A stretch of 64,000 nucleotides of DNA from an uncultured Aliiroseovarius sp. GTDB lineage: Bacteria > Pseudomonadota > Alphaproteobacteria > Rhodobacterales > Rhodobacteraceae. Of the stretch, positions 1-9,561 are shown piece by piece (the stretch's first letter is position 1; every line of letters begins with the position of its first letter). Below the pieces are notes generated by a model, which saw only the letters and a program-made list of their open reading frames with translations, was not told the DNA's origin and searched no databases. The translations under genes and the position numbers were made by a program. The DNA is taken from contig NZ_CANLNB010000005.1 of NCBI RefSeq assembly GCF_947492455.1, forward strand, positions 1 through 64,000, read 5' to 3'.

Positions 1-74
1 ATAATCCCAAACGCATGCTCAATCCCATGCATCTGAAGCACTTTTACAAACGCTTCTTCCGTGGTCATCTTCAT
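1..74 (-). CDS. xsc: Sulfoacetaldehyde acetyltransferase, N-terminal fragment (continues past window start)
   Basis: Reverse complement of 1-74 reads MKMTTEEAFVKVLQMHGIEHAFGI, the characteristic Xsc N-terminus; truncated by the window edge. Confidence 0.8.
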   Translation of the reverse strand, partial: MKMTTEEAFVKVLQMHGIEHAFGI

Positions 75-254
75 TGTTCTGATCCTTTTCTTAGGTGCTG
101 CCAGCAGGTGACAGCATGAGTGTTTCTTGTGTCTGTTAAGGGGGCAATTACGCCCCTGAAAGTAGGGCCAATAAGGATTTCCATTTATATCCAGATTGGC
201 GTGAGACGCAGGTGAGGTCACGCCATATGGCCTACACCTGCTGTTGCGATCCGA

Positions 255-1670
255 TTACAGAACCTCGTCGTTGAGATAGTACCAAACATAGGCAAATCTC
301 TGCCCCAGGCGGCGGAATGGGGTCAGCAAACCGTGGCTAGGCAAGGGCGACGTGAAGATCGGCAGGTCGAACGCCTTGTCCGATTTGTCGCCCGCAACCA
401 GCTGGGCCATTCGGCGTCCGGCCTGAGCTGAATACATCACGCCATTTCCCCCATAACCCATTGCATAAAAGATTTTTTCTTCCGGGTTAGGTTGGAAGAT
501 ACGGGGCATCATGTCGTGGCTTACATCCACCCATCCCCACCACGAGTAATCAAGGTTGATGTCTTCGAGCGCAGGGAACTTGCGGGCCAGTCCGGCTTTG
601 AGAAGTGTAAGGTGCTTGTCGTTCTCGGCGTCGCGCCCCGTAACAGCACTGCGCGAGCCGATCTGCATCCGGTTGTCGGGCAGAAGGCGATAATAGTGGC
701 GCAGAGTACGGGTATCCGTCAGAGGTGATTTCGTCTGAATTCCACACTCTTTCAACTCGCTTTCAGTCAGCGGGCGGGTGACCATGGAGTTGGACAGAAT
801 CGGCATCAGGCGATGCTTGGTTTTCTTGTTCAGGCCGGGGGGCGTATAGCCCGCCGTGGCCAGCGCCACGGACTTGGCGCGCACGATCCCACCCGGGGTG
901 CGCAGGTGGTGTACGTCCCCTTTGGTTTCCCAGCCCATGACCGGGCTACCGGTATGGATCTTCACACCTAGACGACGGGCCATTTTCGCATACCCGAAGG
1001 CCAGCTTGCCCGCGTGGATGCAGGTTCCGTCGGGCTCCCACATGGCACCTGCGGCTTCCTGATCTTTCACGTGCTTTTCGTGCAGCTCTTCACGGCTGAT
1101 CATGCGTGCGCCATAGCCGAAGGTTTCGTTCAGCAACGCGGCTTCCTTGGCCAGTTTCGGCATCACCTTTTCACGGTGCGCGATATAGTAGTGGCCACCT
1201 GTCTGCGGATCACAGTTAATGTCATCTTGCGCGATCAGGTCTTCGAACAGCTCGAACGCCTCGGCCACTTCGCGGTGCATGCCCTTGGCGACATCTACGC
1301 CCCAGCGCTGGATCCACTGCGACCGCTTCAGGCGACCGGACGAGATCTGCGCCTGACCGCCATTGCGGGTCGAGCACCCCCAGGACACGGTGTTGGCCTC
1401 GAGCACGACTGCTTGAATGCCGTATTCCTTGGCCAGATGGATCGCCGTGGACAGGCCGGTATAGCCCGAGCCGACAACGACGACATCCACATCCATATCC
1501 GACGAGACAGGCCCGTCATCTGCGGGCGGTTCGCCTGCGGTACCGATCCAATAGGTCGGCGCGTGGTCACGATTGTGGCCGGGACCCGCGTCGATGATCG
1601 GGTCGTATTTCGGGTCATAGCTGGACTTGGGCCAGTGACGGGGAAGGGTATGGTCAACCATGAGGGACAC
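255..1670 (-). CDS. tauY: FAD-dependent DadA/PuuB-type amine oxidoreductase, probable taurine dehydrogenase large subunit
   Basis: VVVVGSGYTGLSTAIHLAKEYG Rossmann FAD motif; DAO-family C-terminus (FYAMGYGGNGVMYSAQAGRRMAQL); sits between an NTF2-like ORF and xsc. Confidence 0.7.
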   Translation of the reverse strand: MSLMVDHTLPRHWPKSSYDPKYDPIIDAGPGHNRDHAPTYWIGTAGEPPADDGPVSSDMDVDVVVVGSGYTGLSTAIHLAKEYGIQAVVLEANTVSWGCSTRNGGQAQISSGRLKRSQWIQRWGVDVAKGMHREVAEAFELFEDLIAQDDINCDPQTGGHYYIAHREKVMPKLAKEAALLNETFGYGARMISREELHEKHVKDQEAAGAMWEPDGTCIHAGKLAFGYAKMARRLGVKIHTGSPVMGWETKGDVHHLRTPGGIVRAKSVALATAGYTPPGLNKKTKHRLMPILSNSMVTRPLTESELKECGIQTKSPLTDTRTLRHYYRLLPDNRMQIGSRSAVTGRDAENDKHLTLLKAGLARKFPALEDINLDYSWWGWVDVSHDMMPRIFQPNPEEKIFYAMGYGGNGVMYSAQAGRRMAQLVAGDKSDKAFDLPIFTSPLPSHGLLTPFRRLGQRFAYVWYYLNDEVL

Positions 1671-1751
1671 TCCCGAAACAGGGGTTGAAGAAAGAAAAAT
1701 CCGGGCCGTTTTCAGGGCCCGGATGGTAGAGGCGATATTCGCGCTCCGGGC

Positions 1752-2138
1752 TTAGGCTTTGAACATGGGGCGCGTCTTTCGAAGCGCCTGTTTCACGATG
1801 ATCTGACCGTCACGCAGGGTGAACAGGTCCGCCCCTTCAGCTTCGATCCGCATGCCGCCGGCATCGGTCCCCGAGAAGGTCCATTCGCTGACAGCACGGT
1901 CACCGTGTACAAAGTGCGAATGGTGATCCCAATGCGCGTCTTTCATCCCGGCCCATACGGCCGAGAACGCATTGGCAATGGCTTCAGCACCTTCGATCTT
2001 GTTGCCGTATTTCTCATCGCCAGCAACGGTGTAGAACACGCAATCATCAGCGAAGTGGGTCATCACCGCATCAACATCGTGCCGGTTGAACGCGTCAAAG
2101 GTATCGGCCAGATCTTGGGCCGTTAGGGTCTTGGTCAT
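1752..2138 (-). CDS. tauX: SnoaL/NTF2-like small protein, probable taurine dehydrogenase small subunit
   Basis: 128 aa with SnoaL-like pattern (FNRHDVDAVMTHFADDCVF); directly upstream of the FAD oxidoreductase. Confidence 0.6.
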   Translation of the reverse strand: MTKTLTAQDLADTFDAFNRHDVDAVMTHFADDCVFYTVAGDEKYGNKIEGAEAIANAFSAVWAGMKDAHWDHHSHFVHGDRAVSEWTFSGTDAGGMRIEAEGADLFTLRDGQIIVKQALRKTRPMFKA

Positions 2139-2150
2139 GGGTCAGGTCTT

Positions 2151-2660
2151 TCAGTCTTTAAGAGGCTCCTGATCGCCCAGATAAGGGACAATCAGGGTCG
2201 GGATATGGGATCGGCGCAGCACCCGCTTGGCCACTGTGCCAAGGAAAGTGTGCGAGAACCCGTGATCATGCGCGCCTAGGACAATCAGGTCACAGCCCAT
2301 TTCCTTCGAGCGGCGCAGGATGACTTCGGCCGGGTGGCCATCGGTCACTTCCACGGAAGAGACGAGGTCGCGGATCTGGGCATCTTCGCCTTCGAAATTT
2401 GCCCAAAACCGCGCCTGCCGTTCGGCCAGAATTGTTTTCACCATGTCATGGCGACGTTTCTGAGCCGTCTTGCGGGTCTCTTCGTTCAGAACGAACATCT
2501 CGATTGCCACACGCGCCTCTTCGGACATCGGCTCATTCACGTGCAGGACATGAATTTCCGCGCCGGTTGCTTTTGCGATACACGCAGCGTGGCGAAGCGC
2601 ATGGGGCGAGTTTTGCGACAGGTCCGTGGCAAAAAGGATATTGGTGATCAGTTTCTGCAT
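2151..2660 (-). CDS. Universal stress protein (UspA family)
   Basis: NILFATDLSQNSPHALRHAACIAKATGAEIHVLHV and C-terminal LIVLGAHDHGFSHTFLGTVAKRVLRRSHIPTLIV. Confidence 0.9.
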   Translation of the reverse strand: MQKLITNILFATDLSQNSPHALRHAACIAKATGAEIHVLHVNEPMSEEARVAIEMFVLNEETRKTAQKRRHDMVKTILAERQARFWANFEGEDAQIRDLVSSVEVTDGHPAEVILRRSKEMGCDLIVLGAHDHGFSHTFLGTVAKRVLRRSHIPTLIVPYLGDQEPLKD

Positions 2661-2675
2661 GACGTTATCCTTTCA

Positions 2676-4016
2676 TCAGTAGCCAAAGAGGCGCGGTAGC
2701 CAGAGCGAGAGCTCGGGGAAGAAGGCGATGATGAAGATCGCGATCGTGTTCACGGCAGCGAAGGGCAGCGCGCGGATCGAGATCTTTTCGATCGAGATGT
2801 TGGATATCCCTGATGCGATGAACAGGTTCTCGCCCAACGGAGGTGTCTGGAAGCCAATACCCAACGTACACACCATCACCACGCCAAAGTGGATCGGGTC
2901 GATGCCCACCGAATAGGCCACCGGCAGCATGACCGGCACCAGGATCAGGATGGTTGCCAAGGTCTCCATGAACATGCCCACGAAGAGCAGGAAGAAGATG
3001 ATCAGCGCCCAGATGACATAGAGGTTGTCCGTGAAGCTAAGCATGTTGTCCGCGATGATCGCCGGGATCTTGTTTTCCACCAGCAGGCGGCCAAACACCG
3101 TTGCGGTGAACAGGATCAGCAGCACACGACCGGTCAGCCAAGTGGTGCTTTCCAGCGACTGGAACAGCGACGACCAGGTCAGCTCGCGATAGATGAACAC
3201 GCCCACGACAAGGGTATAGAAGATCGCGACGATGGCGGCCTCGGTCGGGGTGAAGAAGCCGGAATAGATGCCGCCAAGGATCACCAGTGGGGCCATCAGC
3301 GACCAGAAGCCGCGATACATCTCGCACAGGACGCCGCGGGGCGACCAGCCCTCAGCCGAGCCTTTGAAGCCGCGCTTTTTCGACATGATATAGTTCATGA
3401 CCAGAAGGCTTGAGGCGATCAGGAAGGCGGGCACGAACCCAGCAATGAACAGCTTCGAGATCGAGACCGACTGGAAGGTGCCGAATTTCTCGACCGCTTC
3501 GGGCGGGGGTGCCATACCAAGGGCAGCGATGCCGAAGATGACCATCGGGATCGAGGGCGGAATGATGATGCCAAGGCCACCGGACGATGCGGTGATGGCG
3601 GATGCGTATCCACGGCCATAGCCGCGTTCGATCATCGCGGGGATCATCAGCATGCCCACGGCAGCGGTGGTCGCTGGACCCGAGCCCGAGATCGCCCCGA
3701 AAAACAGACAGGCCATGACGGTCGCGGCCGAGATGCCGCCGGTAAACGGCCCGGCAAGGCTTTCCGCCACATTGATCAGTCGTTTCGAAATGCCAGCCGC
3801 TTCCATCAGCGCACCGGCCAGAATGAAGGCAGGCAGCGCCATCAGCGGGAAGGACCCGACCGAGGTGAAGGCGATCTGCACGAACTTGATCGGGTTTTCA
3901 TCGAGATACAGGAACGAGATCAGCGACGAGACGCCCAGCGCCACGGTGATCGGAGCGCCCAGCAAAAGTAGCCCAAGAAACGACCCGAATAGGAGTGTAA
4001 CGATTTGAGTTTCCAT
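2676..4016 (-). CDS. TRAP transporter large permease (DctM family)
   Basis: 446 aa polytopic protein; GLLLLGAPITVALG, MALPAFILAGALMEAAGISKRLINVAE, SGSGPATTAAVGMLMIPAM. Confidence 0.95.
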   Translation of the reverse strand: METQIVTLLFGSFLGLLLLGAPITVALGVSSLISFLYLDENPIKFVQIAFTSVGSFPLMALPAFILAGALMEAAGISKRLINVAESLAGPFTGGISAATVMACLFFGAISGSGPATTAAVGMLMIPAMIERGYGRGYASAITASSGGLGIIIPPSIPMVIFGIAALGMAPPPEAVEKFGTFQSVSISKLFIAGFVPAFLIASSLLVMNYIMSKKRGFKGSAEGWSPRGVLCEMYRGFWSLMAPLVILGGIYSGFFTPTEAAIVAIFYTLVVGVFIYRELTWSSLFQSLESTTWLTGRVLLILFTATVFGRLLVENKIPAIIADNMLSFTDNLYVIWALIIFFLLFVGMFMETLATILILVPVMLPVAYSVGIDPIHFGVVMVCTLGIGFQTPPLGENLFIASGISNISIEKISIRALPFAAVNTIAIFIIAFFPELSLWLPRLFGY

Positions 4017-4039
4017 TGAATTTCCCCTTCGAACCGCCG

Positions 4040-4588
4040 TTAACGGCTTTCGTCCACGTCCGTCGCCCCACCGGTGCTCGCCTTGATCTCATCAAGGTCG
4101 ATCTGGTCGGGGTCGGTGATGTCATCACCAAGGACGAGTTTCTTGTAATTCACCTGAAGGATGCGGATCGTCATCAGCGTGAAGGCGACCGGCAGAACCA
4201 TGTAGATGTACTTCATCTCGATGCCCAAAGTCTGGGATTTCCAGAACTTGTTCATGCGGTTGAAGACGAAGTCGTAGGCCAGCCAGATGAAGTAGACGTT
4301 GAAGAAGATCCAGAAGAGGTCCGCGAAGGCCTCGATCCACTTGATGTAGCGGGCCGGTAGGAATTTGAACTGGAACGTGACCCGGTTATGCGCGCTTTTC
4401 AGGGCGGCGTAGCTGGCGCCAAAGAAGACGAACCAGACGAACATGTAGACCGAAAGCTCTTCGATCCAGCTGAAAGAATATCCAAAGAATTCGCGCGATA
4501 CGATCTGCACGAACAGTAGTAAGACAAAGCCCGACAACAGAAAGCGGCAAATGATGCTTTCGATGTTGTCTAGAAATTTCCAGAACAT
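4040..4588 (-). CDS. TRAP transporter small permease (DctQ family)
   Basis: 182 aa, four predicted TM segments, FSWIEELSVYMFVWFVFFGASYA; between DctM and DctP genes. Confidence 0.92.
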   Translation of the reverse strand: MFWKFLDNIESIICRFLLSGFVLLLFVQIVSREFFGYSFSWIEELSVYMFVWFVFFGASYAALKSAHNRVTFQFKFLPARYIKWIEAFADLFWIFFNVYFIWLAYDFVFNRMNKFWKSQTLGIEMKYIYMVLPVAFTLMTIRILQVNYKKLVLGDDITDPDQIDLDEIKASTGGATDVDESR

Positions 4589-4663
4589 TGCAGTCTCCTC
4601 CCGTGGTCGAAGAAGCGCCGTGGCGCTTCCTCGTTATCTTTTTTTCAGTGACACAGGGTGTGC

Positions 4664-5677
4664 TTACTGGACCGGGTCACGACCGATTTCGGCGAGGGCT
4701 GCGTTCAGCTTTTCGATGCCACCAACCGAGTCGTAGAACTTCGGCCATACGGCTTCGGTCGCCAGCTTGATGAACTCGGCTTCGCCATCTGCGGGGTCCG
4801 AGATCTCCATGCCGCGCTCTTGCAGGACTTCTTTGATCTTGGCTTCTTCGTCGCGCAGGTACTGTGCCGAGAACGCGGTCGCGGCTTCACCAGCGGCCAG
4901 AACGGCAGCCTGATCTTCGGCCGACATGTCTTGGAATACGGCTTCCGACACGATCAGCGGTTCGATCGAGAAGAGGTAGCGAAGGTTGGTGATGTATTTC
5001 TGAACTTCATCAAACTTCATGGCGTAGTTGGTGATGTAGGGGTTGTCCTGACCATCAACAACTTTGGTCTGCAGACCGGCGAAGGTTTCCGACCACGCCA
5101 TCGGGGTCGGGTTCACGCCCCAGGACTGGTAGGTCGCGATCATGATTTCGTTCTTCGGCGTCCGGATAACCAGATCCGACAGGTCGGCCACGGTGGTCAC
5201 CGGGTGCTTCGAGTTGGTCAGAACACGGAAGCCCGAATAGGCCCAGCCGATGATGCGGACGCCGGCGTCACGAATGGTGTTTTCGATCAGTTCCTGACCT
5301 ACCGGGCCTTGGGTCAGCTTTTCAGCATCTTCCAGGCTCAGGATCATGTAGGGCAGCGTCAGCGTGCCAACGGTCGGCGAGAACGGGGTGACGTTGTTGA
5401 TGGCCAGGATCGAGAAATCCAGCGTGCCGATCGCAGCGTCGTTCACGGTGTCTTGTTCCGAGCCCAGTTGTCCGTTCAGGAACAGGGATGCGGTGTGCTT
5501 GCCGCCGGTGTTTTCTTCCAGAGCAGCGACAAATGCTTTGCCCAGCGCTTCTTGCGTGCCGCCTGCGCCATCACCAACTGCGATCTTGAAGTCTTTGGCC
5601 TGGGCTGCACCAGTGGCCAGCAGAGCGGTGACAGATACGGCTGCGGTCAGGGTGCAGACTTTCTTGAAAAATGACAT
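4664..5677 (-). CDS. TRAP transporter substrate-binding protein (DctP family)
   Basis: Signal peptide; GWAYSGFRVLTNSKHPVTTVADLSDLVIRTP and TKVVDGQDNPYITNY motifs typical of DctP. Confidence 0.95.
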   Translation of the reverse strand: MSFFKKVCTLTAAVSVTALLATGAAQAKDFKIAVGDGAGGTQEALGKAFVAALEENTGGKHTASLFLNGQLGSEQDTVNDAAIGTLDFSILAINNVTPFSPTVGTLTLPYMILSLEDAEKLTQGPVGQELIENTIRDAGVRIIGWAYSGFRVLTNSKHPVTTVADLSDLVIRTPKNEIMIATYQSWGVNPTPMAWSETFAGLQTKVVDGQDNPYITNYAMKFDEVQKYITNLRYLFSIEPLIVSEAVFQDMSAEDQAAVLAAGEAATAFSAQYLRDEEAKIKEVLQERGMEISDPADGEAEFIKLATEAVWPKFYDSVGGIEKLNAALAEIGRDPVQ

Positions 5678-5805
5678 GGATGTCCTCCCGGTTTGTCATC
5701 TTGGATGATCGGGCGACTTCGGAACGCGCTCTCCTCATGCGCTTTCAATGATCCCGTTCGCCTCGGTGCAAAGAGGGTAGGTTGTCATTAACGTTTCAAA
5801 AATAT

Positions 5806-5826
5806 AAACTTGTGCGCGCAAAGTTT
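5806..5826. promoter_or_regulatory. Inverted repeat AAACTT-N9-AAGTTT, candidate operator in the TRAP/LysR divergent intergenic region
   Basis: AAACTTGTGCGCGCAAAGTTT read directly; six-base complementary arms, 14 nt before the LysR start. Confidence 0.4.
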
Positions 5827-5840
5827 CACATATTGCGAAC

Positions 5841-6767
5841 ATGGCTATGGCGCGGAATTCACTTGTTAATAATATCGGAGATGCAGATCTCAAGCTGCTG
5901 CGGATCTTCAAATCTGTGGTCGAAAGCGGTGGTTTGGCGGCTGCCGAGACCGAGTTGAACATCGGTCGATCCACAATTTCGAAGCATCTTTCCGACTTGG
6001 AACATCGGTTGGACCTGCGATTGTGTGATCGGGGGCCAGCCGGATTCGCGCTGACTGAGGACGGCGCAAAGGTTCTTGAAGCCGCTGACAGCCTGTTGGG
6101 CAGCGTCTCGGACTTCCGCGCCGAGGTGAATGAAATCAAGAAAAGACTGGTCGGCACCATCCGCATTGCGTTTTTCGATCAGTGTGCCTCGAACCCCGAG
6201 GTGAATCTGGCAAAGTCCATCGCGGCGTTTAACTTGGCTGCGCCGAATGTAGAAATCGACCTGTCGATCGAACCGCCGACCGCCATTGAAACCAAAGTCA
6301 TCGGCGGAGAGCTGGATATCGGCATCATCGCACAGCACCGGCCCTCGCCCAGCCTGAACTATGTGCCGATCTATGGCGAGAACATGTATGTATATTGCGG
6401 CAGGGACCACGAGTTTTTCGAACGCAGTGATGCTGGGCTGTCATTGGCTGACGTGCGCCGGACCAACTATGCGGGCATCAGTGTGAACTCACCCAACCTG
6501 CATGTGGGGCAGAAACTTGGACTGCGTCGGTCTGCCAAAGTTCAAAGCGAACACGCTTTGTCCATATTGATCTTGTCTGGGCGCTATATTGGTTTCCTTC
6601 CAGATCACCTTGCCAGAATTTTCGAACAACGTGGAAGCATGAGGCCCATTCTACCCGACCAGCTTTACTATCGCACGACCTTCTGCGCGGTCACGCGGCG
6701 CAGGCCAAATCCCAACCGGATCACATCTCTCTTTATGCATACGCTGGAGCGGCAGCACGCAAAGTAG
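5841..6767 (+). CDS. LysR family transcriptional regulator
   Basis: N-terminal wHTH (LKLLRIFKSVVESGGLAAAETELNIGRSTISKHLSDLEHRL) and periplasmic-binding-like effector domain; divergent from the TRAP operon. Confidence 0.9.
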   Translation: MAMARNSLVNNIGDADLKLLRIFKSVVESGGLAAAETELNIGRSTISKHLSDLEHRLDLRLCDRGPAGFALTEDGAKVLEAADSLLGSVSDFRAEVNEIKKRLVGTIRIAFFDQCASNPEVNLAKSIAAFNLAAPNVEIDLSIEPPTAIETKVIGGELDIGIIAQHRPSPSLNYVPIYGENMYVYCGRDHEFFERSDAGLSLADVRRTNYAGISVNSPNLHVGQKLGLRRSAKVQSEHALSILILSGRYIGFLPDHLARIFEQRGSMRPILPDQLYYRTTFCAVTRRRPNPNRITSLFMHTLERQHAK

Positions 6768-6896
6768 GCGGCCGACCTTGCCGGTCAATCGGCTGTCTTG
6801 CTGAACAGATATTTTCTGATGCGAGAGTAACCATAGCCGATGTGAATGCGCTGGACACAGCCGACGGCCATCATATCTCGTTCTATCAGTGCGTTC

Positions 6897-7678
6897 GGCA
6901 ATGTCAGAGGAAACCAGCTTGAGGCGGGCAGGGCGCTGAACTAGCGTCCCGCCATGTCCAAACGCTCTCCCTTTCGCTACTTTAAAACCAGTCCAGAGAT
7001 TATCCGCCTTGCGGTGATGATGTATGTCCGGTTTCCACTTTTACTGCGTAAAGCGGAGGACCTGCTGCACGAATGTGGCATCGATACTAGCCAAGAAACT
7101 GTCAGACATTGGTGTAACCGATTTGGGCCGTTGTTCGCTTCAGAGATCCGGCGAAAGAGAGTTCAGCAACTTCGATCTTTCTCGCGTTGGCGGTGGCACT
7201 TGGAGGAGGTCTTCGTGAAGATCAATGGAGAACGATACTGCCTCTGGCGGGCTATCGATCATGAAGGGGAAGTTCTGGAAAGCTTTGTCACGAAGCGCCG
7301 AGATAAGCGCGCAGCCCTTAAACTCTTGAAGAAAGAGATGAAGCGATACGGCCAACCCGAGCTTGTCGTCACTTATCGCCTAAGGTCCTACGGGGCCGCG
7401 ATGCGGCAGATCAATAATGCGGAGAAGCAGGTAACGGGCAGCTATCTGAACAACCGGATCGAGAACTCACATCTTCCATTCCGACGACGAGAACGAGCGA
7501 TGACGCGCTTTCGACGGATACGAAGTTTGCAAAAGTTCGTCGCCGTCCATTCTTCCGTTTTCAACCATTTCAATCACGAGCGTAGCCTCTCTAACAAAGA
7601 CCGATCCAAGCTTAACCGAGCCGCCGCTTTCTCATAGTGGCTTGGTCTCTGCGCTGGTTAAAGGACAGTGACACTGCC
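6897..7678 (+). mobile_element. IS6-family insertion sequence, apparently degenerate
   Basis: Left end GGCAATGTCAGAGGAAACC; imperfect right end CAGTGACACTGCC; encloses an IS6-type transposase ORF. Ends are approximate. Confidence 0.65.
6954..7637 (+). CDS. IS6-family transposase, likely catalytically inactive
   Basis: RFPLLLRKAEDLLHECGIDTSQETVRHW, WHLEEVFVKINGERYCLWRAIDHEGEVLESFVTKRRDKRAALKLLKK and NNRIENSHLPFRRRERAM match the IS6 pattern; two catalytic Asp positions look substituted. Confidence 0.85.
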   Translation: MSKRSPFRYFKTSPEIIRLAVMMYVRFPLLLRKAEDLLHECGIDTSQETVRHWCNRFGPLFASEIRRKRVQQLRSFSRWRWHLEEVFVKINGERYCLWRAIDHEGEVLESFVTKRRDKRAALKLLKKEMKRYGQPELVVTYRLRSYGAAMRQINNAEKQVTGSYLNNRIENSHLPFRRRERAMTRFRRIRSLQKFVAVHSSVFNHFNHERSLSNKDRSKLNRAAAFS

Positions 7679-7712
7679 TAGCTGAGACGAGTTAGAAATC
7701 GTCTGACGGCAC
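7660..7712 (+). repeat. Dispersed ~53-bp repeat, copy A
   Basis: AAAGGaCAGTGA..TAGCTGAGAC..GTTAG..TCTGA.GGCAC also occurs at 15440-15493. Confidence 0.5.
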
Positions 7713-7732
7713 AAAAGTCTGACACCACTATC

Positions 7733-8848
7733 TTATTTCCTGACCGGCAACAGACGCACAGTGCGTGGCATCTCGGACAGGATCTCGACACCGTCTTGAT
7801 GCAGGAAGACGACGTCTTCTAGCCGGATCCCAAACTCGTCATTCAGGTAAATCCCCGGCTCGATCGAGAACACGTTTCCAACCCGCAAGGGCTCGGGATA
7901 GTTCGAGGCGATATATGGCGGTTCGTGCACGTCTACGCCCAGACCGTGGCCGGTGCGATGCAAAAATTCCGGGCCATGGCCTGCGTCCTCGATCACCTTG
8001 CGCGCGGCCTTATCAACGTCACTGCACAGGGTGCCAGGTCGGGCAGCCGATTGCGCGGTTTGGACAGCTCGTTCAACGATGTCAGCGATCTGAGTGAACC
8101 GAGCACTCGGCGTGTCGCCATACCAGGCACAGCGGGTCATATCCGACGGATACCCACGCAAACGGCACCCGGCATCAATCAGCACCGCCATATCGGGCAT
8201 CAAGGTATCCGAACTGGTATGGTGGTGCGGATACGCGCTGTTCTTGCCAAATGCGACAATGCAAAAAGCCGCCTGCGCCCCGTTTGCCTTGTAGTGATCA
8301 ACAATGATATCGCGCACGTCACGTTCGGTCATGCCCGTGCGCAGGGCGCTAAATGCGAGCTCAAAAGCAGCATCATTCAATAGGGCGCTGTCGCGCAACA
8401 GCTCACGTTCTTGGGCGTCTTTCTCGGCGCGCAGGAAACCAACCGTGTCCAGCGTGAAACGGTGCGTAGGCGCGTCGAGCTGGTCCAGAAGCAGGAACGA
8501 GAAATCCGTGCGCATCATCTCGTCCAGCACGATATTCAGGCCGGGGCGCAGCGCGTTTGCATCGGTCAAAAGCTGTGTCAGAGCCCCCTGTGGACCATCC
8601 GCGTCGCTCCATTCATAAAACGGCACATCCGCACATTGCGCGCGCGAAGCTTCGGCGTTCAACAGGGGCATCAGCACGCCAATGTGGTCAGGCGTGACAA
8701 TCGCCATAACCGGGCGCTCATCCCCATGCGGGTTCAATCCCAGAAGCCATTGCATATGACTGCCCGGCCCAAGAGCAACCAGATCCGTGTTGGTGTCGGT
8801 CATGCGGTCGCGAAGTCGCGCTAACCTGTTTGCTACCAAATCAGACAT
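7733..8848 (-). CDS. M24 family metallopeptidase (Xaa-Pro aminopeptidase-like)
   Basis: Metal-site motifs IDAGCRLRGYPSDMTR, TGHGLGVDVHE, SIEPGIY, RLEDVV. Start moved to MSDLVANR (GAGGAGAGG upstream). Confidence 0.9.
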   Translation of the reverse strand: MSDLVANRLARLRDRMTDTNTDLVALGPGSHMQWLLGLNPHGDERPVMAIVTPDHIGVLMPLLNAEASRAQCADVPFYEWSDADGPQGALTQLLTDANALRPGLNIVLDEMMRTDFSFLLLDQLDAPTHRFTLDTVGFLRAEKDAQERELLRDSALLNDAAFELAFSALRTGMTERDVRDIIVDHYKANGAQAAFCIVAFGKNSAYPHHHTSSDTLMPDMAVLIDAGCRLRGYPSDMTRCAWYGDTPSARFTQIADIVERAVQTAQSAARPGTLCSDVDKAARKVIEDAGHGPEFLHRTGHGLGVDVHEPPYIASNYPEPLRVGNVFSIEPGIYLNDEFGIRLEDVVFLHQDGVEILSEMPRTVRLLPVRK

Positions 8849-8885
8849 AGAACCTCTCCTCGGTGGTGCTCTATCGCGGGTGGGA

Positions 8886-9518
8886 TCAGCTGCGATGCCC
8901 CGGCAATCGGCTTTTTTGCTCGCCTTGCAAGACAACCAATGTTCCGGTCCACAGCATGCGGGCAGGAGCGTCGCCCAAAGTCTTCCACGAATGCGGCGTC
9001 ATACCGTTGTAATGCAGGCTGTCGCCTTCGTTCAGGGTGAAGGCCTCGCCATCCAGGCTTTGTTCGATCGATCCGCTGAGGACATAGATGAATTCCTCGC
9101 CCTCATGCTGGAATGTCTCGGACTGAAAGCCCGGAGGGCAATGCATGATGAAGGCGGACAGTTCATGGCCCGGGAAATCTGCGCTCAGCGCCTCGTACGT
9201 CACGCTGCTTTCCGAGATCGAAAACTTGCGCCGCTGTTCGGCATAGGACACCGCGTCCCCCGGCTTGGGGCGGGTCACGAAGTAATCCAGCCCCAGATCA
9301 AGTGCGCGTGCAATCTGGGCTAAGGTCCCAAGCGACGGCGTCGCATTGCCCCGTTCGACCTGCGACAGATACCCAACCGACAGACCGGCCTTGTCGCACA
9401 GCTCTTTCAGGGTCAGCATGCGCTTCTTACGGCACTTGCGGATCAAGTTGCCCAGCTTGGCCCGTTCGAGTTGATCTGACGCCAAAACGCTACCCCCCTT
9501 TACGCTTGGTAAAGCCAA
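8886..9518 (-). CDS. XRE family regulator with C-terminal cupin domain
   Basis: HTH LGNLIRKCRKKRMLTLKELCDKAGLSVGYLSQVERG plus cupin HEGEEFIYVLSGSIEQSLDGE. Confidence 0.9.
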   Translation of the reverse strand: MALPSVKGGSVLASDQLERAKLGNLIRKCRKKRMLTLKELCDKAGLSVGYLSQVERGNATPSLGTLAQIARALDLGLDYFVTRPKPGDAVSYAEQRRKFSISESSVTYEALSADFPGHELSAFIMHCPPGFQSETFQHEGEEFIYVLSGSIEQSLDGEAFTLNEGDSLHYNGMTPHSWKTLGDAPARMLWTGTLVVLQGEQKSRLPGHRS

Positions 9519-9561
9519 GGCCTACGCAGAAGGCCGGGGGTATGCAAGAGCACCGCACCCG

